A DNA stretch of 64,000 nucleotides from Gilichinskyi gelida. Lineage in GTDB: Bacteria > Acidobacteriota > Thermoanaerobaculia > Gp7-AA8. The stretch is taken from NCBI GenBank assembly GCA_038040385.1, contig JBBPII010000001.1, positions 558,001 to 622,000 of the forward strand, read 5' to 3'. The notes under the pieces are model-generated. The model ran no database searches and had not been told where the DNA came from. It was given only the letters and a program-made list of their open reading frames with translations. This document shows positions 41,241 through 48,899 of the stretch, piece by piece; position 1 is the first letter of the stretch; each line of letters opens with the position of its first letter. Both the position numbers and the translations under genes were made by a program.

Positions 41241-43019
41241 TCACCTTTCGAGAAGATCGCTGAGAATGCGGCCGAACGCCTCGGCCGGATTGTCGCCCAT
41301 GCGGTACTCCTCGGGCGGCATGACGTAGCGGAGGACGGGACGGCCGTTGCGGGTGATGGTCGCATCCGCGGAGCGCCGCCGGCGTCCGCGCCCCCCGCGG
41401 TCGAGCCTTCCCTCGAAATGGATGACGACGTCGGCGCCGTCGACGACGGCGATGCCGTTGTCGTCCAGCACCCCTGCGAGCTCTCGGAGCAGGAGCGGGC
41501 CGCCGCCGGTGAGCGACACCTCCTTCACGTTGCGCAACTGCATCCGCGCCGCGTTCATCGCCGATTCGTTCGCGATCGCCGCGCCTCCCTCCCTGTAGAT
41601 CGGGAAGGTGATCGGGGCGGGCTCGGGCTCCTGCGTCGTAGTCTCGACAGGCGGCTGCGTCTCCGTTTTCTCGATCCGCCGCGGCTGTGGCACCGGTTGC
41701 GGCGCGGCGATCGGGATGGGCGGCTCGGTAACGGTGGCGATGGTCGCTGTGGGCGTCGTCTCCGTCGTCGCCGTCACGTCGACCGTCGTTTGCGGCTTCG
41801 GCAGGGGTGGCGCGGCCGTCTGCGTCGTCGTTGTCGTGTTCTGCGCGACGACCGTCGGCGGTTTGCGCAGCGCGAGGTACGCCCCCGCGACGATCACGAT
41901 CAGAAGGACGACGATGACGCCGATGAGCAGCGGCGCCGCGCTGCGCGATGCCGGGGCGGGGGTGGGGGTGGGGGCGGGCGGGCGGGACGGGGGCGTGGGG
42001 GAGGTATCGACTTCCGTGCGGACCGTCGCCGTGTTGGGCGGCGGCGTCAGGCGCATGGTGTCGTCGGCGTCGATCGTCGCGGGAATCTCCGCCCGATCGA
42101 GCGCTTCCGCGAATTCGCGGGCGTTGAGGTAGCGCTTGTTGCGATCGCGCTCCAGCGCGCGCGTCAGGATCGGCTGCAGCGACTGCGGCACCCTCGCCAG
42201 ATCGAACGACTTCAGCTCCGTGTCGCGCGAGTGGTGAACGATGTACTGGTGCGGAGAGGTTGCCTCGAACGGCGGGCGGCCGGTGAGCATCTCCACCAGC
42301 ACGATGGCCAGCGAATAGAGATCGGCGCGGCCGTCGATCTTCTCGCCGTCGGGGAGAAAGCCGAGGTGCTCGGGCGAGCAGTAGCGAAGCTTGCCGACGA
42401 AGATGCCGGTCTTGGTCATCGTCCCCTCGGTGTCGTCGCCTTTGGCCACGCCGAGGTCGATGATCTTCACCCGCTCGCGATCGTCGGCATCGCGGCTGAT
42501 CATCAGATTCTCTGGACTGATGTCGCGGTGGACGATGCCGGCGCGATGGATGGCATCCAGTCCGGCCAGCGCCTGCTTGATGATCTCCACCGCCTGCCGC
42601 GCCGGAAGCACGGTTTGGCGGCGCAGCACCTGGGCGAGGTTCTCGCCGTCGATGAACTCCCAGACCATGTAGTGCGAGCCGTCGGGGAGCGCGGCGAAGT
42701 CGTGCAGCGTGGCGACGTTGGCGTGATGGACTTTCGTCGCCAGCCGCGCCTCGCGCAGGAAGCGGTCATTCGCGTCGCCGGTGCCGGAGATCTGCGGCCG
42801 GACGACTTTGACGACGCGGATCGCCCCCAGGAAGATGTGCTCGACCTTGTAGACGTCGCCCATTCCGCCCGCGCCGAGGCGCGAGACGATGCGGTATTTA
42901 CCGTCGATGGGCTTTTCGGTGTATTCGCGGGTGAAATCGGTGATCGGCTCGCCGCAGTGGGGGCACGCTTTGAAGGAACGATCGATCTCTTTGCTGCACC
43001 GGAGACAATGGGGCGCCAT
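41241..43019 (-). CDS. Membrane Ser/Thr protein kinase with zinc ribbon
   Basis: A 592-residue Hanks-type kinase. The start at 43019 gives an N-terminal zinc ribbon (CLRCSKE, CPHCGEP). The kinase domain (residues about 40-300) has the Gly loop RLGAGGMGDVYKV, catalytic loop HRDISPENLMIS, metal-binding DLG in IIDLGVAKG (in place of DFG), and YCSPEHL. A Pro/Thr-rich stretch, one membrane helix (LLIGVIVVLLIVIVAGAYLA) and a periplasmic domain rich in Thr/Pro follow. It is the last intact gene of the amidase/MamK-like operon, 22 bases after the SET gene. An FHA protein at 9389 could read its marks elsewhere, which is speculation. Confidence 0.92.
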   Translation of the reverse strand: MAPHCLRCSKEIDRSFKACPHCGEPITDFTREYTEKPIDGKYRIVSRLGAGGMGDVYKVEHIFLGAIRVVKVVRPQISGTGDANDRFLREARLATKVHHANVATLHDFAALPDGSHYMVWEFIDGENLAQVLRRQTVLPARQAVEIIKQALAGLDAIHRAGIVHRDISPENLMISRDADDRERVKIIDLGVAKGDDTEGTMTKTGIFVGKLRYCSPEHLGFLPDGEKIDGRADLYSLAIVLVEMLTGRPPFEATSPHQYIVHHSRDTELKSFDLARVPQSLQPILTRALERDRNKRYLNAREFAEALDRAEIPATIDADDTMRLTPPPNTATVRTEVDTSPTPPSRPPAPTPTPAPASRSAAPLLIGVIVVLLIVIVAGAYLALRKPPTVVAQNTTTTTQTAAPPLPKPQTTVDVTATTETTPTATIATVTEPPIPIAAPQPVPQPRRIEKTETQPPVETTTQEPEPAPITFPIYREGGAAIANESAMNAARMQLRNVKEVSLTGGGPLLLRELAGVLDDNGIAVVDGADVVIHFEGRLDRGGRGRRRRSADATITRNGRPVLRYVMPPEEYRMGDNPAEAFGRILSDLLER

Positions 43020-43041
43020 GTGGCCGAAGGATGATAGCAAG

Positions 43042-43437
43042 TCACCGCTGCGGGTCGGGAAACGCTCGCGGCTCGGCATTTCCGCGGCCATTGTAGTTGT
43101 GCAGCAGCTCTTCGCCGGGTCCGATGTCGCGTAATGCGATCCATTCGATGACTTCGTTCGTGTCGCGCCATACGACGTTCGCCTGCTCTTCCGCGGCGTG
43201 ATTGATGAGCATGCTGATGCCGACCGGGATCGCCGCGTCCTCGTCCTCGCCCCATGCAAAGCTGTATTCGTCGAAGAGCAGGGACGGCGACGTCACCTCG
43301 GCGACGGGGACGAAGATCACCCGCTCGGCCAGAATCAATTCGCCCTCGGCGATCAGGGCAGAGGCGAATACGCCGAGCCCATCACAGACCTGTGAAGGAG
43401 CGACATACAAGCGATCGTAGTGATAGAGGGGCGTCAT
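43042..43437 (-). CDS. SET-domain protein
   Basis: A 131-residue protein consisting almost only of a SET domain: the N-terminal GLGVFASALIAEGELIL, the pseudo-knot motif INHAAEEQANVVW (in place of the NHxCxxN form) and GEELLHNYNGRG (the GEELxxDY form). SET proteins transfer methyl groups to lysines, mostly in eukaryotes but also in scattered bacteria. The start ATG at 43437 overlaps the upstream hydrolase stop by four bases, which fixes it. Substrates in this operon could be a cytoskeletal or wall protein, but there is no evidence. A missing Asp in the last motif (HNYN) may affect activity. Confidence 0.85.
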   Translation of the reverse strand: MTPLYHYDRLYVAPSQVCDGLGVFASALIAEGELILAERVIFVPVAEVTSPSLLFDEYSFAWGEDEDAAIPVGISMLINHAAEEQANVVWRDTNEVIEWIALRDIGPGEELLHNYNGRGNAEPRAFPDPQR

Positions 43438-44222
43438 CGTGATTGCTTCGCGAACCGGACGACCGATTCGTAGTAGCGCTCCGGCTCGACGGTGGCCATC
43501 TCGCAGTGGCTGCCGGCTTCGCAGATCACCAGTTCCTTCGGCACGCGGAGGGTGTCGTAAAGTTTCACGCCGAGCGAGAACGGGATGACCGCGTCGCGCC
43601 GGCCGTGGAGGACCAGAACCGGCACGCCGGCCTCGTTGAGCCAGCGCGTGGTGGTCATCGCCAGCGGCACGAATGCGCCGAGCGGGATGGGGCGATAGAG
43701 CGCGTTGCCGAGCGCGGCGAGCGAGGGGAACGAGTTCTCGATGACCACCGCGCGCACCTTCCGCTCCTTCGCCACGTACGCGGCGTACGGTCCGCCGAGC
43801 GACTCGCCGTACACGACGATCGATTTCGCGTTGAGCGTCGCCGCGGCGAAGTCGTACGCGGCCAGTGCATCGAGATAGAGCTTTCCTTCGCTCGGGCGCC
43901 CCTCGCTCTTCCCGTAGCCGCGCCAGTCGAACACGAACGCGGAAACACCGCGCCGCGCGAATTCCGCCGCCATCGGCGCGCGGTCGGTGAGGTTGCCCGC
44001 GTTGCCGTGGCACCAGAGGATGAGCGGCGCGTCGCGCTCCGGCGCGGCGAAGAGCCAGCCGTGCAGCCGCACGCCGTCGCTCGCCGTGAACCAGAGGTCC
44101 GTCGCGCCGCTCCAGTCGCCGTCGCGGGACGGGAAGAACATCGACGTCCGCCGCACGTACTGCGCGAACAGATACGCGAGGGCCACGAGGACGGCGAGAA
44201 ACGCGAGGATGCGCGCGGCCAT
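43434..44222 (-). CDS. Membrane-anchored alpha/beta hydrolase
   Basis: A 262-residue serine hydrolase with an N-terminal membrane anchor (ILAFLAVLVALAYLFAQYV). The oxyanion loop is ILWCHGNAGNLTDR, the nucleophile elbow is VYGESLGGPYAAY, and the Asp and His are in LHGRRDAVIPF and EAGSHCEMA. It resembles the FrsA/BAAT-like or YqkD family of peptidase-like hydrolases facing the periplasm or cytoplasm; the substrate is not known. It overlaps the SET gene. Between its start and the MamK-like gene upstream lies a family C repeat of about 110 bases, so transcription into this half of the operon may be attenuated. Confidence 0.88.
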   Translation of the reverse strand: MAARILAFLAVLVALAYLFAQYVRRTSMFFPSRDGDWSGATDLWFTASDGVRLHGWLFAAPERDAPLILWCHGNAGNLTDRAPMAAEFARRGVSAFVFDWRGYGKSEGRPSEGKLYLDALAAYDFAAATLNAKSIVVYGESLGGPYAAYVAKERKVRAVVIENSFPSLAALGNALYRPIPLGAFVPLAMTTTRWLNEAGVPVLVLHGRRDAVIPFSLGVKLYDTLRVPKELVICEAGSHCEMATVEPERYYESVVRFAKQSR

Positions 44223-44238
44223 GCGCGCAACTATACGT

Positions 44239-44349
44239 GCGGAGCGCCGGCGTCCCGCCGGCTGGCTGGGCGCCGTCCCGGCGCCCTCGACGAGTGCCGG
44301 CGGCGAGGACGCCGCCGGGCCAGCCGCCGAGGACGGCGGCGCTCCGGGG
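44239..44349. repeat. GC-rich palindromic repeat, family C copy 2
   Basis: GCGGAGCGCCGGCGTCCCGC at the left and GGACGGCGGCGCTCCG at the right match the ends of the copy at 29804, with a different inner part (GGGCGCCG/CGGCGCCC). It occupies the gap between the MamK-like and hydrolase genes and ends one base before the MamK-like stop codon. Confidence 0.82.
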
Positions 44350-44350
44350 C

Positions 44351-45382
44351 TCACGCCGTCAGCTTTTCCCAGTCGGTGTCGGGCGCGTCGAGCGCCAGGG
44401 CCAGGCCGCCGTCGGAGCCGACGAAGACCGGATCCTTCATGTACGTCACCTTCCCGCCGCCGACCTGGCGCAACGCGTCGCCGAGCGCCTCGGGGAGGTT
44501 GCGAATCAGCCCGCCGCCGCCGCTGAGGATGATGTTGTTCCGCACCCGTTCCTGAAACTCCGGCTCCACGCGCGACAGCAGGTCGAGCATGGTCTCGATG
44601 GTCGGCGGCAGCAGCGTCTCGCAGGCCGCCTTGATCTCCGTGGTGATATCGAGCTCGGTCGGCACGCCTTTGACCGGCGCGGTGACCATTACCCGTTGCG
44701 GGTTGTTGCCGACGAAACTGTGCTTCTCCTTCCACTCCCGAACCATGAAGATGGTGATGTTGGCCTGCGGATAGCGCTCCTGGATGAGCTTGAGCAGATG
44801 CTGGTCGATGGAGTCGCCGGCGCTGGTCAGCGTCCGCTGGTCCTCCTCGGTCGGATAGCGGCCGCGCATCACGCAGAAGTCGGTGGTGCCGGCGCCGATG
44901 TCGATGACCAGCGTGTGCAGCAGCGCGTTGAGTCCGTAGGCGACGGCGAACGGCTCGCTGACGATCATCAGGCTGTCGACGATTCCCTTCATCGAGTTGC
45001 GCAGGTACTGCTTGTTGGTGCGCAGCGCCGCGGCGGGGACGCCGACCACCGCGCGCACGTTCGAGCTGCTCACCTTGCCGTTCGCGCTCACGCCGACCAG
45101 CCGCAGGAGATGCTTGAGCAGCTCGCGGACCGCCTCGACGTCCTTCTCCGATCCTTCCTTCAGCAGGCCGCGCTCGAGCGGGCGGTGCAGATCGAGCATG
45201 GAGCGGTTGGCGACCGCCTCGTGGCCTATGAGCACTTCGCGCTTGAGGACCTTGCGGGCCACCATGTCCGCCGGCCAGCCGACGAAGCTGTCGACGACGA
45301 AGCGCTCGCCGTTGGACGCGGAGATCGAGCTTCGCGAGGTGCCGAGGTCGATTCCGACGTGGAGGATCTCGTCGTTGGCCAT
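44351..45382 (-). CDS. MamK-like bacterial actin
   Basis: A 343-residue actin/Hsp70-fold ATPase that resembles MamK of magnetotactic bacteria more than MreB or ParM. The phosphate-1 motif is VGIDLGTSRSSISASNGERF, phosphate-2 is VIDIGAGTTDFCVMRG, and the adenosine motif is NIILSGGGGLIRN. Further MamK-like blocks are FVGWPADMVARKVL, MLDLHRPLERGLLKE, IVSEPFAVAYGL and EKHSFVG. MamK forms filaments that position magnetosomes, but homologues exist in non-magnetic bacteria. Its start directly abuts the amidase stop (TGA ATG). The neighbour suggests a filament guiding wall remodelling. The similarity is from memory and unscored. Confidence 0.82.
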   Translation of the reverse strand: MANDEILHVGIDLGTSRSSISASNGERFVVDSFVGWPADMVARKVLKREVLIGHEAVANRSMLDLHRPLERGLLKEGSEKDVEAVRELLKHLLRLVGVSANGKVSSSNVRAVVGVPAAALRTNKQYLRNSMKGIVDSLMIVSEPFAVAYGLNALLHTLVIDIGAGTTDFCVMRGRYPTEEDQRTLTSAGDSIDQHLLKLIQERYPQANITIFMVREWKEKHSFVGNNPQRVMVTAPVKGVPTELDITTEIKAACETLLPPTIETMLDLLSRVEPEFQERVRNNIILSGGGGLIRNLPEALGDALRQVGGGKVTYMKDPVFVGSDGGLALALDAPDTDWEKLTA

Positions 45383-46399
45383 TCAGGTTCCTTTCTTCTG
45401 CGGCGCGTCGTTCTCGCTGGCGTACGCGTGGATGCCGTTGAACAATGCTTGGGCGATCTGCTGGCGGTAATTCGGGCTCCGGAGCATCTGCGCCTCCCGC
45501 TCGTTCGACAGACATCCGACCTCGGCCAGGATGGCCGGCATCTCGGTGGCGGTGAGGACGATGAACGGCGCGCGCTTGACGCCCCAGTTCTCGAGGCCGG
45601 GATCGACGGCGCGCAATCCGGCGAAGAGCTGATGCTGCACGGTCGTCGCGAGCTGATGCGATTCGTCGCGGCGGACGTCGGCGTAGACGCGGTCGAGGAG
45701 CTTGCGCATGTCGGCGATCGAGTAGCCGGAGACGAGGTTCTCCGCCGCGGCCAGCCTGGTCAGCGACGGATCGTTCGTCGGGCCGAGGTAGTAGGTCTCC
45801 ACGCCGTGGCTCTCGGTGTGAGCCTGGAGGGCGTTGACGTGGATGGAGACGAAGATGTCGCCGTCGGAGGTATTGGCCAGCCGCGCGCGATCGCGGAGGG
45901 CCACGAGGCGATCGTCGGCGCGCGTGGTGACCACCTCGAATCCCCGCCGCAGCAGCAGCGCGCGCAGCCGCGTCTCGATGTCGAGGGTGATCTCCTTCTC
46001 GGTGATCTGCGCCGCGGTGGTGCCGGGATCGCTACCGCCGTGGCCGGCGTCGAGGATGACGCGGCGGACCGACAGCGGGAAGGCGGAGGCGCTGACGCTG
46101 ACCAGTGGTTGCGCAGTCTCGCGGTCTCGCGGTCTCGCGGTATGCGGAACCACTTGCGACTGCGAGACCGCGAGACCGCGAGACTCCGAGACCGCGAGCG
46201 TGCGCGATCCGGCCATGTAGGTCGAGCCCAACACCGCCAGCGGCACCAGCAACAGCGGCGCGCGCCTCATCCACGCGCCCGCGACGCGGCGCACGGGACG
46301 CAACGAGCGTGGCGGAAGCCCCCGAATCGTGTCGAGGTTCTCCGCCACCGCCTCGGACAGCAGTTGGCGCTTCACCCGATCGATCTTGCCCGGCCTCAT
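45383..46399 (-). CDS. Membrane-anchored N-acetylmuramoyl-L-alanine amidase
   Basis: A 338-residue amidase_3 protein (AmiC/CwlD type) that cleaves the bond between muramic acid and the stem peptide. The start at 46399 follows AAAGGGCGTGAG. One membrane helix (RRAPLLLVPLAVLGSTYMAG) places the enzyme in the periplasm. Zinc ligands and base are visible: ILDAGHGGSDPG, KEITLDIETRL, FVSIHVNAL and ILAEVGCLSN. Between the helix and the enzyme, residues about 65-96 are encoded by a family D repeat inserted in frame (46111-46205), giving a Ser/Arg/Glu-rich low-complexity linker. It is first in the MamK-like operon and divergent from dodecin. Confidence 0.92.
   Translation of the reverse strand: MRPGKIDRVKRQLLSEAVAENLDTIRGLPPRSLRPVRRVAGAWMRRAPLLLVPLAVLGSTYMAGSRTLAVSESRGLAVSQSQVVPHTARPRDRETAQPLVSVSASAFPLSVRRVILDAGHGGSDPGTTAAQITEKEITLDIETRLRALLLRRGFEVVTTRADDRLVALRDRARLANTSDGDIFVSIHVNALQAHTESHGVETYYLGPTNDPSLTRLAAAENLVSGYSIADMRKLLDRVYADVRRDESHQLATTVQHQLFAGLRAVDPGLENWGVKRAPFIVLTATEMPAILAEVGCLSNEREAQMLRSPNYRQQIAQALFNGIHAYASENDAPQKKGT
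46111..46205. repeat. Intragenic repeat, family D copy 1
   Basis: Left arm CGCAGTCTCGCGGTCTCGCG repeats a GTCTCGCG unit three times; the right arm is GCGAGACCGCGAGACCGCGA. The whole forms an inverted repeat inside the amidase gene. A shorter relative lies at 51161. Confidence 0.85.
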
Positions 46400-46447
46400 C
46401 TCACGCCCTTTGCAAATGTAACATTCTACAAGCATACGGAGGTCGTG

Positions 46448-46657
46448 ATGGCAGACAACGTCTACAAGCTCGTGGAGATCGTGGGAACTTCATCCGAGTC
46501 GTTCGCCAAGGCGGCGGCGAACGGCGTGGAGCGCGCATCCAGCTCGCTGCGCAACATGGACTGGTTCGAAGTGACCGAAATGCGCGGCCGCATCGCGGAC
46601 GGACGGGTCGCGCAGTATCAGGTCAAGATGAAAGTCGGCTTCCGGCTGGACGACTAG
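46448..46657 (+). CDS. Dodecin (flavin-binding small protein)
   Basis: A 69-residue dodecin: NVYKLVEIVGTSSESFAKAA, RNMDWFEVTEMRGRI then VAQYQVKMKVGFRLDD. The family assembles as twelve subunits that store or protect flavin (or CoA); the Trp in MDWFEV stacks on the ring and is present. A strong GGAGG ribosome site precedes the ATG by seven bases. It is divergent from the amidase gene with 48 bases between starts. The 3' end overlaps the convergent membrane protein gene by 35 bases. Confidence 0.95.
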   Translation: MADNVYKLVEIVGTSSESFAKAAANGVERASSSLRNMDWFEVTEMRGRIADGRVAQYQVKMKVGFRLDD

Positions 46658-47249
46658 CCAGCGGCCAGCTGGTCACGAGTCCAAAGGCGATCCCGGACAA
46701 CAGGATGAACGTCGCGAAGCCGGCGGCGGAGGCGAAGCGCATCCCGGAGAGGTCGACCAGCAGCGAGCTGGCGGTGAAGGCCACGGCCAGACCGAGACCG
46801 CTCGCCGGCACCCAGTAGCGGACGCCGGCCGACTGCGCGCGGAGAACGAGCCACTGCGCGACGCCGAGGATCGTGCCGGCCACGAGGCCGACGGTCACGA
46901 AGCTGAGCGCGCGCATCGCGGCGCCGATGCGCGCGATGTTTGGACGGCTGCCGGTCGCCAGAATTCCGACCTGCTCGACGATCACCACGCCGAGCGCGAG
47001 TCCGAGCCCGATGCCGGCGATGGTGGCCACGATCCACCACAGCGGCTTGCGCAGCGTGCGGCGCAGGCCGATGGCCTGCGCGCCGCCAAGAACGCCGCCC
47101 ACCGTGCAGGTCACCGCCGCTGTAACGATCATTGCGTTGACGATCTCGCCGAGCGGCATTCCGATCAATAGTCCGGCGACGAGGCCGCCGGCCAATCCCA
47201 GCGTGGTCAACGTGGTCCACTTGGCAACTCGCATCTGCATGCTCCTCAT
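46623..47249 (-). CDS. Hypothetical multi-pass membrane protein
   Basis: A 208-residue protein with five or six hydrophobic segments (LGLAGGLVAGLLIGMPLG, MIVTAAVTCTVGGVLGGAQA, GIGLGLALGVVIVEQVG, FVTVGLVAGTILGVAQWLVL, FATFILLSGIAFGLVTSW). Gly-rich repeats of this spacing are common in small membrane proteins of unknown role; I cannot name a family. The start at 47249 is fixed by the four-base overlap (ATGA) with the cytochrome gene before it; start codons six residues further in are possible. It is the last gene of a three-gene minus-strand unit. Confidence 0.7.
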   Translation of the reverse strand: MRSMQMRVAKWTTLTTLGLAGGLVAGLLIGMPLGEIVNAMIVTAAVTCTVGGVLGGAQAIGLRRTLRKPLWWIVATIAGIGLGLALGVVIVEQVGILATGSRPNIARIGAAMRALSFVTVGLVAGTILGVAQWLVLRAQSAGVRYWVPASGLGLAVAFTASSLLVDLSGMRFASAAGFATFILLSGIAFGLVTSWPLASRPAGSRLSS

Positions 47250-48274
47250 TTCGGCTTCGCGAACACCGCGTCGTCGACCTTCGCGTCCAGGGACACGTCG
47301 CTGTATCGGCGTATCGAGCCGACCCATGGATCGACGAGCGAGGTCACGATCAGGAAAGGGAACATCGTCCCGCCGACGTTGCGCCAATGATCGAAATCGG
47401 TCTGCTGCGGAAGAGCGCCGATCGGCGTGTCCCTGATGATCACCCGGCGCAGGAGCAGTCCCGTGGTGGTGTCAAAATGGAGTCGATGACGTGTCTTGTC
47501 GCCGGCGGAAAAGGCGACGATGACGGTCTCGTAGTTCCGGATGAGCTCCTTGCCGGTCACGCGTGCATCGGCGGGGATCTCGGACGGCAGCGTCAGCGAC
47601 AGCGAGCTCGCTATCTCGCGGAAATTCTCCAACCCGCTGGCTGGAAATTCGTGCACCCCCTGTGCGTCCTTGCTCCATCCGCTCTTCTCGTTGACGACCT
47701 GCTCCACTCTGCCGTTCGGCGTGTCCACGGTGATGTGAAAGCGTCCCACGCTCTCCTCGATCTGGATCGGCACCGGCTTGCCGTCGGACGACTCACGCGT
47801 TCCGATCAGAACGCGCGGCTTCTGCAAGCGCGCGACGTTGCCGAGCACCGCGGTGTACTTCTTGACTACCTCGGCCAGCGGCGGAACGGCGGGTCGCTCG
47901 GCTTTGGGGGTGGGGAAGGGGGGCGCCGCCTGCGGCAGCGGCACCAGCGAGACGGGATGGGTCGAGCCGCGGTGGCAGGTCCAGCACGACACTTCGATCT
48001 TCCCGCCGAACTGCTCTTTGTTGAGCTTGAGGACCATGGCGATCATCTCGCGCGCGGTCCGCTTCTCTTTCTTGTCGTCCTTTTCGAACTGCCAGCCGTC
48101 CTTCTCGTCGGCGACGTGGCAGAAGTCGCAGTGCACGCCGAGCGAAGCGCGGATCATGTTCATGGTGCGCTGGAGCTGCACATCGCTCATGTTCGTCAGA
48201 AGTTGAACGTTCTTCTGCTCCGCCCGCGCGGAGAGCGCGGCGAGAGCGACGGCGAGCATCACGAACTTACGCAT
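47246..48274 (-). CDS. Diheme c-type cytochrome (reaction-centre cytochrome-like)
   Basis: A 342-residue periplasmic protein with a signal peptide (MRKFVMLAVALAALSARA) and two heme-binding motifs, CDFCH near residue 50 and CWTCH near residue 98. The first half (LLTNMSDVQLQRTMNMIRAS, LGVHCDFCHVADEKDGWQF) matches a family annotated from the photosynthetic reaction-centre cytochrome subunit, common in non-phototrophic Acidobacteriota. The second half has a beta-rich outer-membrane-like domain (VIIRDTPIGALPQQTDFDHW, YSDVSLDAKVDDAVF). No photosynthesis genes are present, so it probably carries electrons in respiration. It follows a frameshifted gene by ten bases and overlaps the membrane gene after it. 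Confidence 0.88.
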   Translation of the reverse strand: MRKFVMLAVALAALSARAEQKNVQLLTNMSDVQLQRTMNMIRASLGVHCDFCHVADEKDGWQFEKDDKKEKRTAREMIAMVLKLNKEQFGGKIEVSCWTCHRGSTHPVSLVPLPQAAPPFPTPKAERPAVPPLAEVVKKYTAVLGNVARLQKPRVLIGTRESSDGKPVPIQIEESVGRFHITVDTPNGRVEQVVNEKSGWSKDAQGVHEFPASGLENFREIASSLSLTLPSEIPADARVTGKELIRNYETVIVAFSAGDKTRHRLHFDTTTGLLLRRVIIRDTPIGALPQQTDFDHWRNVGGTMFPFLIVTSLVDPWVGSIRRYSDVSLDAKVDDAVFAKPK

Positions 48275-48284
48275 TCATCGGCTC

Positions 48285-48795
48285 CTAATCGATCAATTCG
48301 ACTCTCTCATCCAGCATGTGCACGGCACACCGCGAGTCACGATATACCCACGTCGCCGCGCCTGGTCCGCGTGTTTTCGCATCATCCCGGACTTCCTGCG
48401 GTTTGCCCAGCTTGGATCGGACAACTTCTGCGGACATGCCGACACCCAGCGACACGCACGATGCGATCCCTTCCGATTGCGGCGTCAACGCCGCCGCGTT
48501 CAAGGCGGCGGCGCAGGCCGATCTCCAGCAGATGCGCGACGGTCTGCAGTTCCCACGACGCCGCGGCCGGCGGCCCGAGGCGGACTTCGATCTCATTGAG
48601 CGCGTCGCCCTTCGAGAGCTGCCGCAGCGAGGGCGTGCTGGCGACCTGTTCATAAATGGCCACGGGGCCGCGGCTCAGGTAATCGGCGGCCGCCGTCACC
48701 GCGGCGCGCTCGGCGTCGGAAATGGGACGGACGTCGTCGGCAGCGCGCGCAGAGACCGCGACGGCGACGCATAGGGCGAGGGATACGAGGCGCAT
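48285..48795 (-). pseudogene. Frameshifted exported protein with SmpA/OmlA-like end
   Basis: Frame one (from ATG 48795) encodes a signal peptide (MRLVSLALCVAVAVSARAAD) and a helical region up to about 48500. A second frame, one base off, continues with GMSAEVVRSKLGKPQEV, then ATWVYRDSRCAVHMLD and ERVELID, which resembles the SmpA/OmlA small beta-barrel assembly fold. Neither frame alone makes a sensible protein, while a single-base shift near 48495-48520 joins them. Either the gene is broken or the sequence has a one-base error. It sits in the same orientation and ten bases from the cytochrome gene. Confidence 0.6.
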
Positions 48796-48830
48796 GAAAT
48801 CGGACCGCGCCCATTATCACTGAAGGTCGC

Positions 48831-48898
48831 GTAGGGGCGCGCAGCAGCGCGCCCGCGGCTTGTGGGGGGTGCCGGGCGCGCTGCTGCGTGCCCCTACG
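48831..48898. repeat. Palindromic repeat, family E
   Basis: GTAGGGGCGCGCAGCAGCGC at the left and GCGCGCTGCTGCGTGCCCCTAC at the right pair over about 20 bases around a loop rich in G. It fills the gap between the S9 peptidase gene and the frameshifted gene. No other copy is present here. Confidence 0.8.
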
Positions 48899-48899
48899 G

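Noticed and set aside
44351..45382. Magnetosome island
   Set aside because: Only the MamK-like gene is present; no mamA, B, E, M, O or similar gene lies in the 64 kb.
46111..46205. CRISPR-like array from the repeated GTCTCGCG units
   Set aside because: Units are adjacent, inverted in the second half and lack spacers; it is a palindromic repeat.
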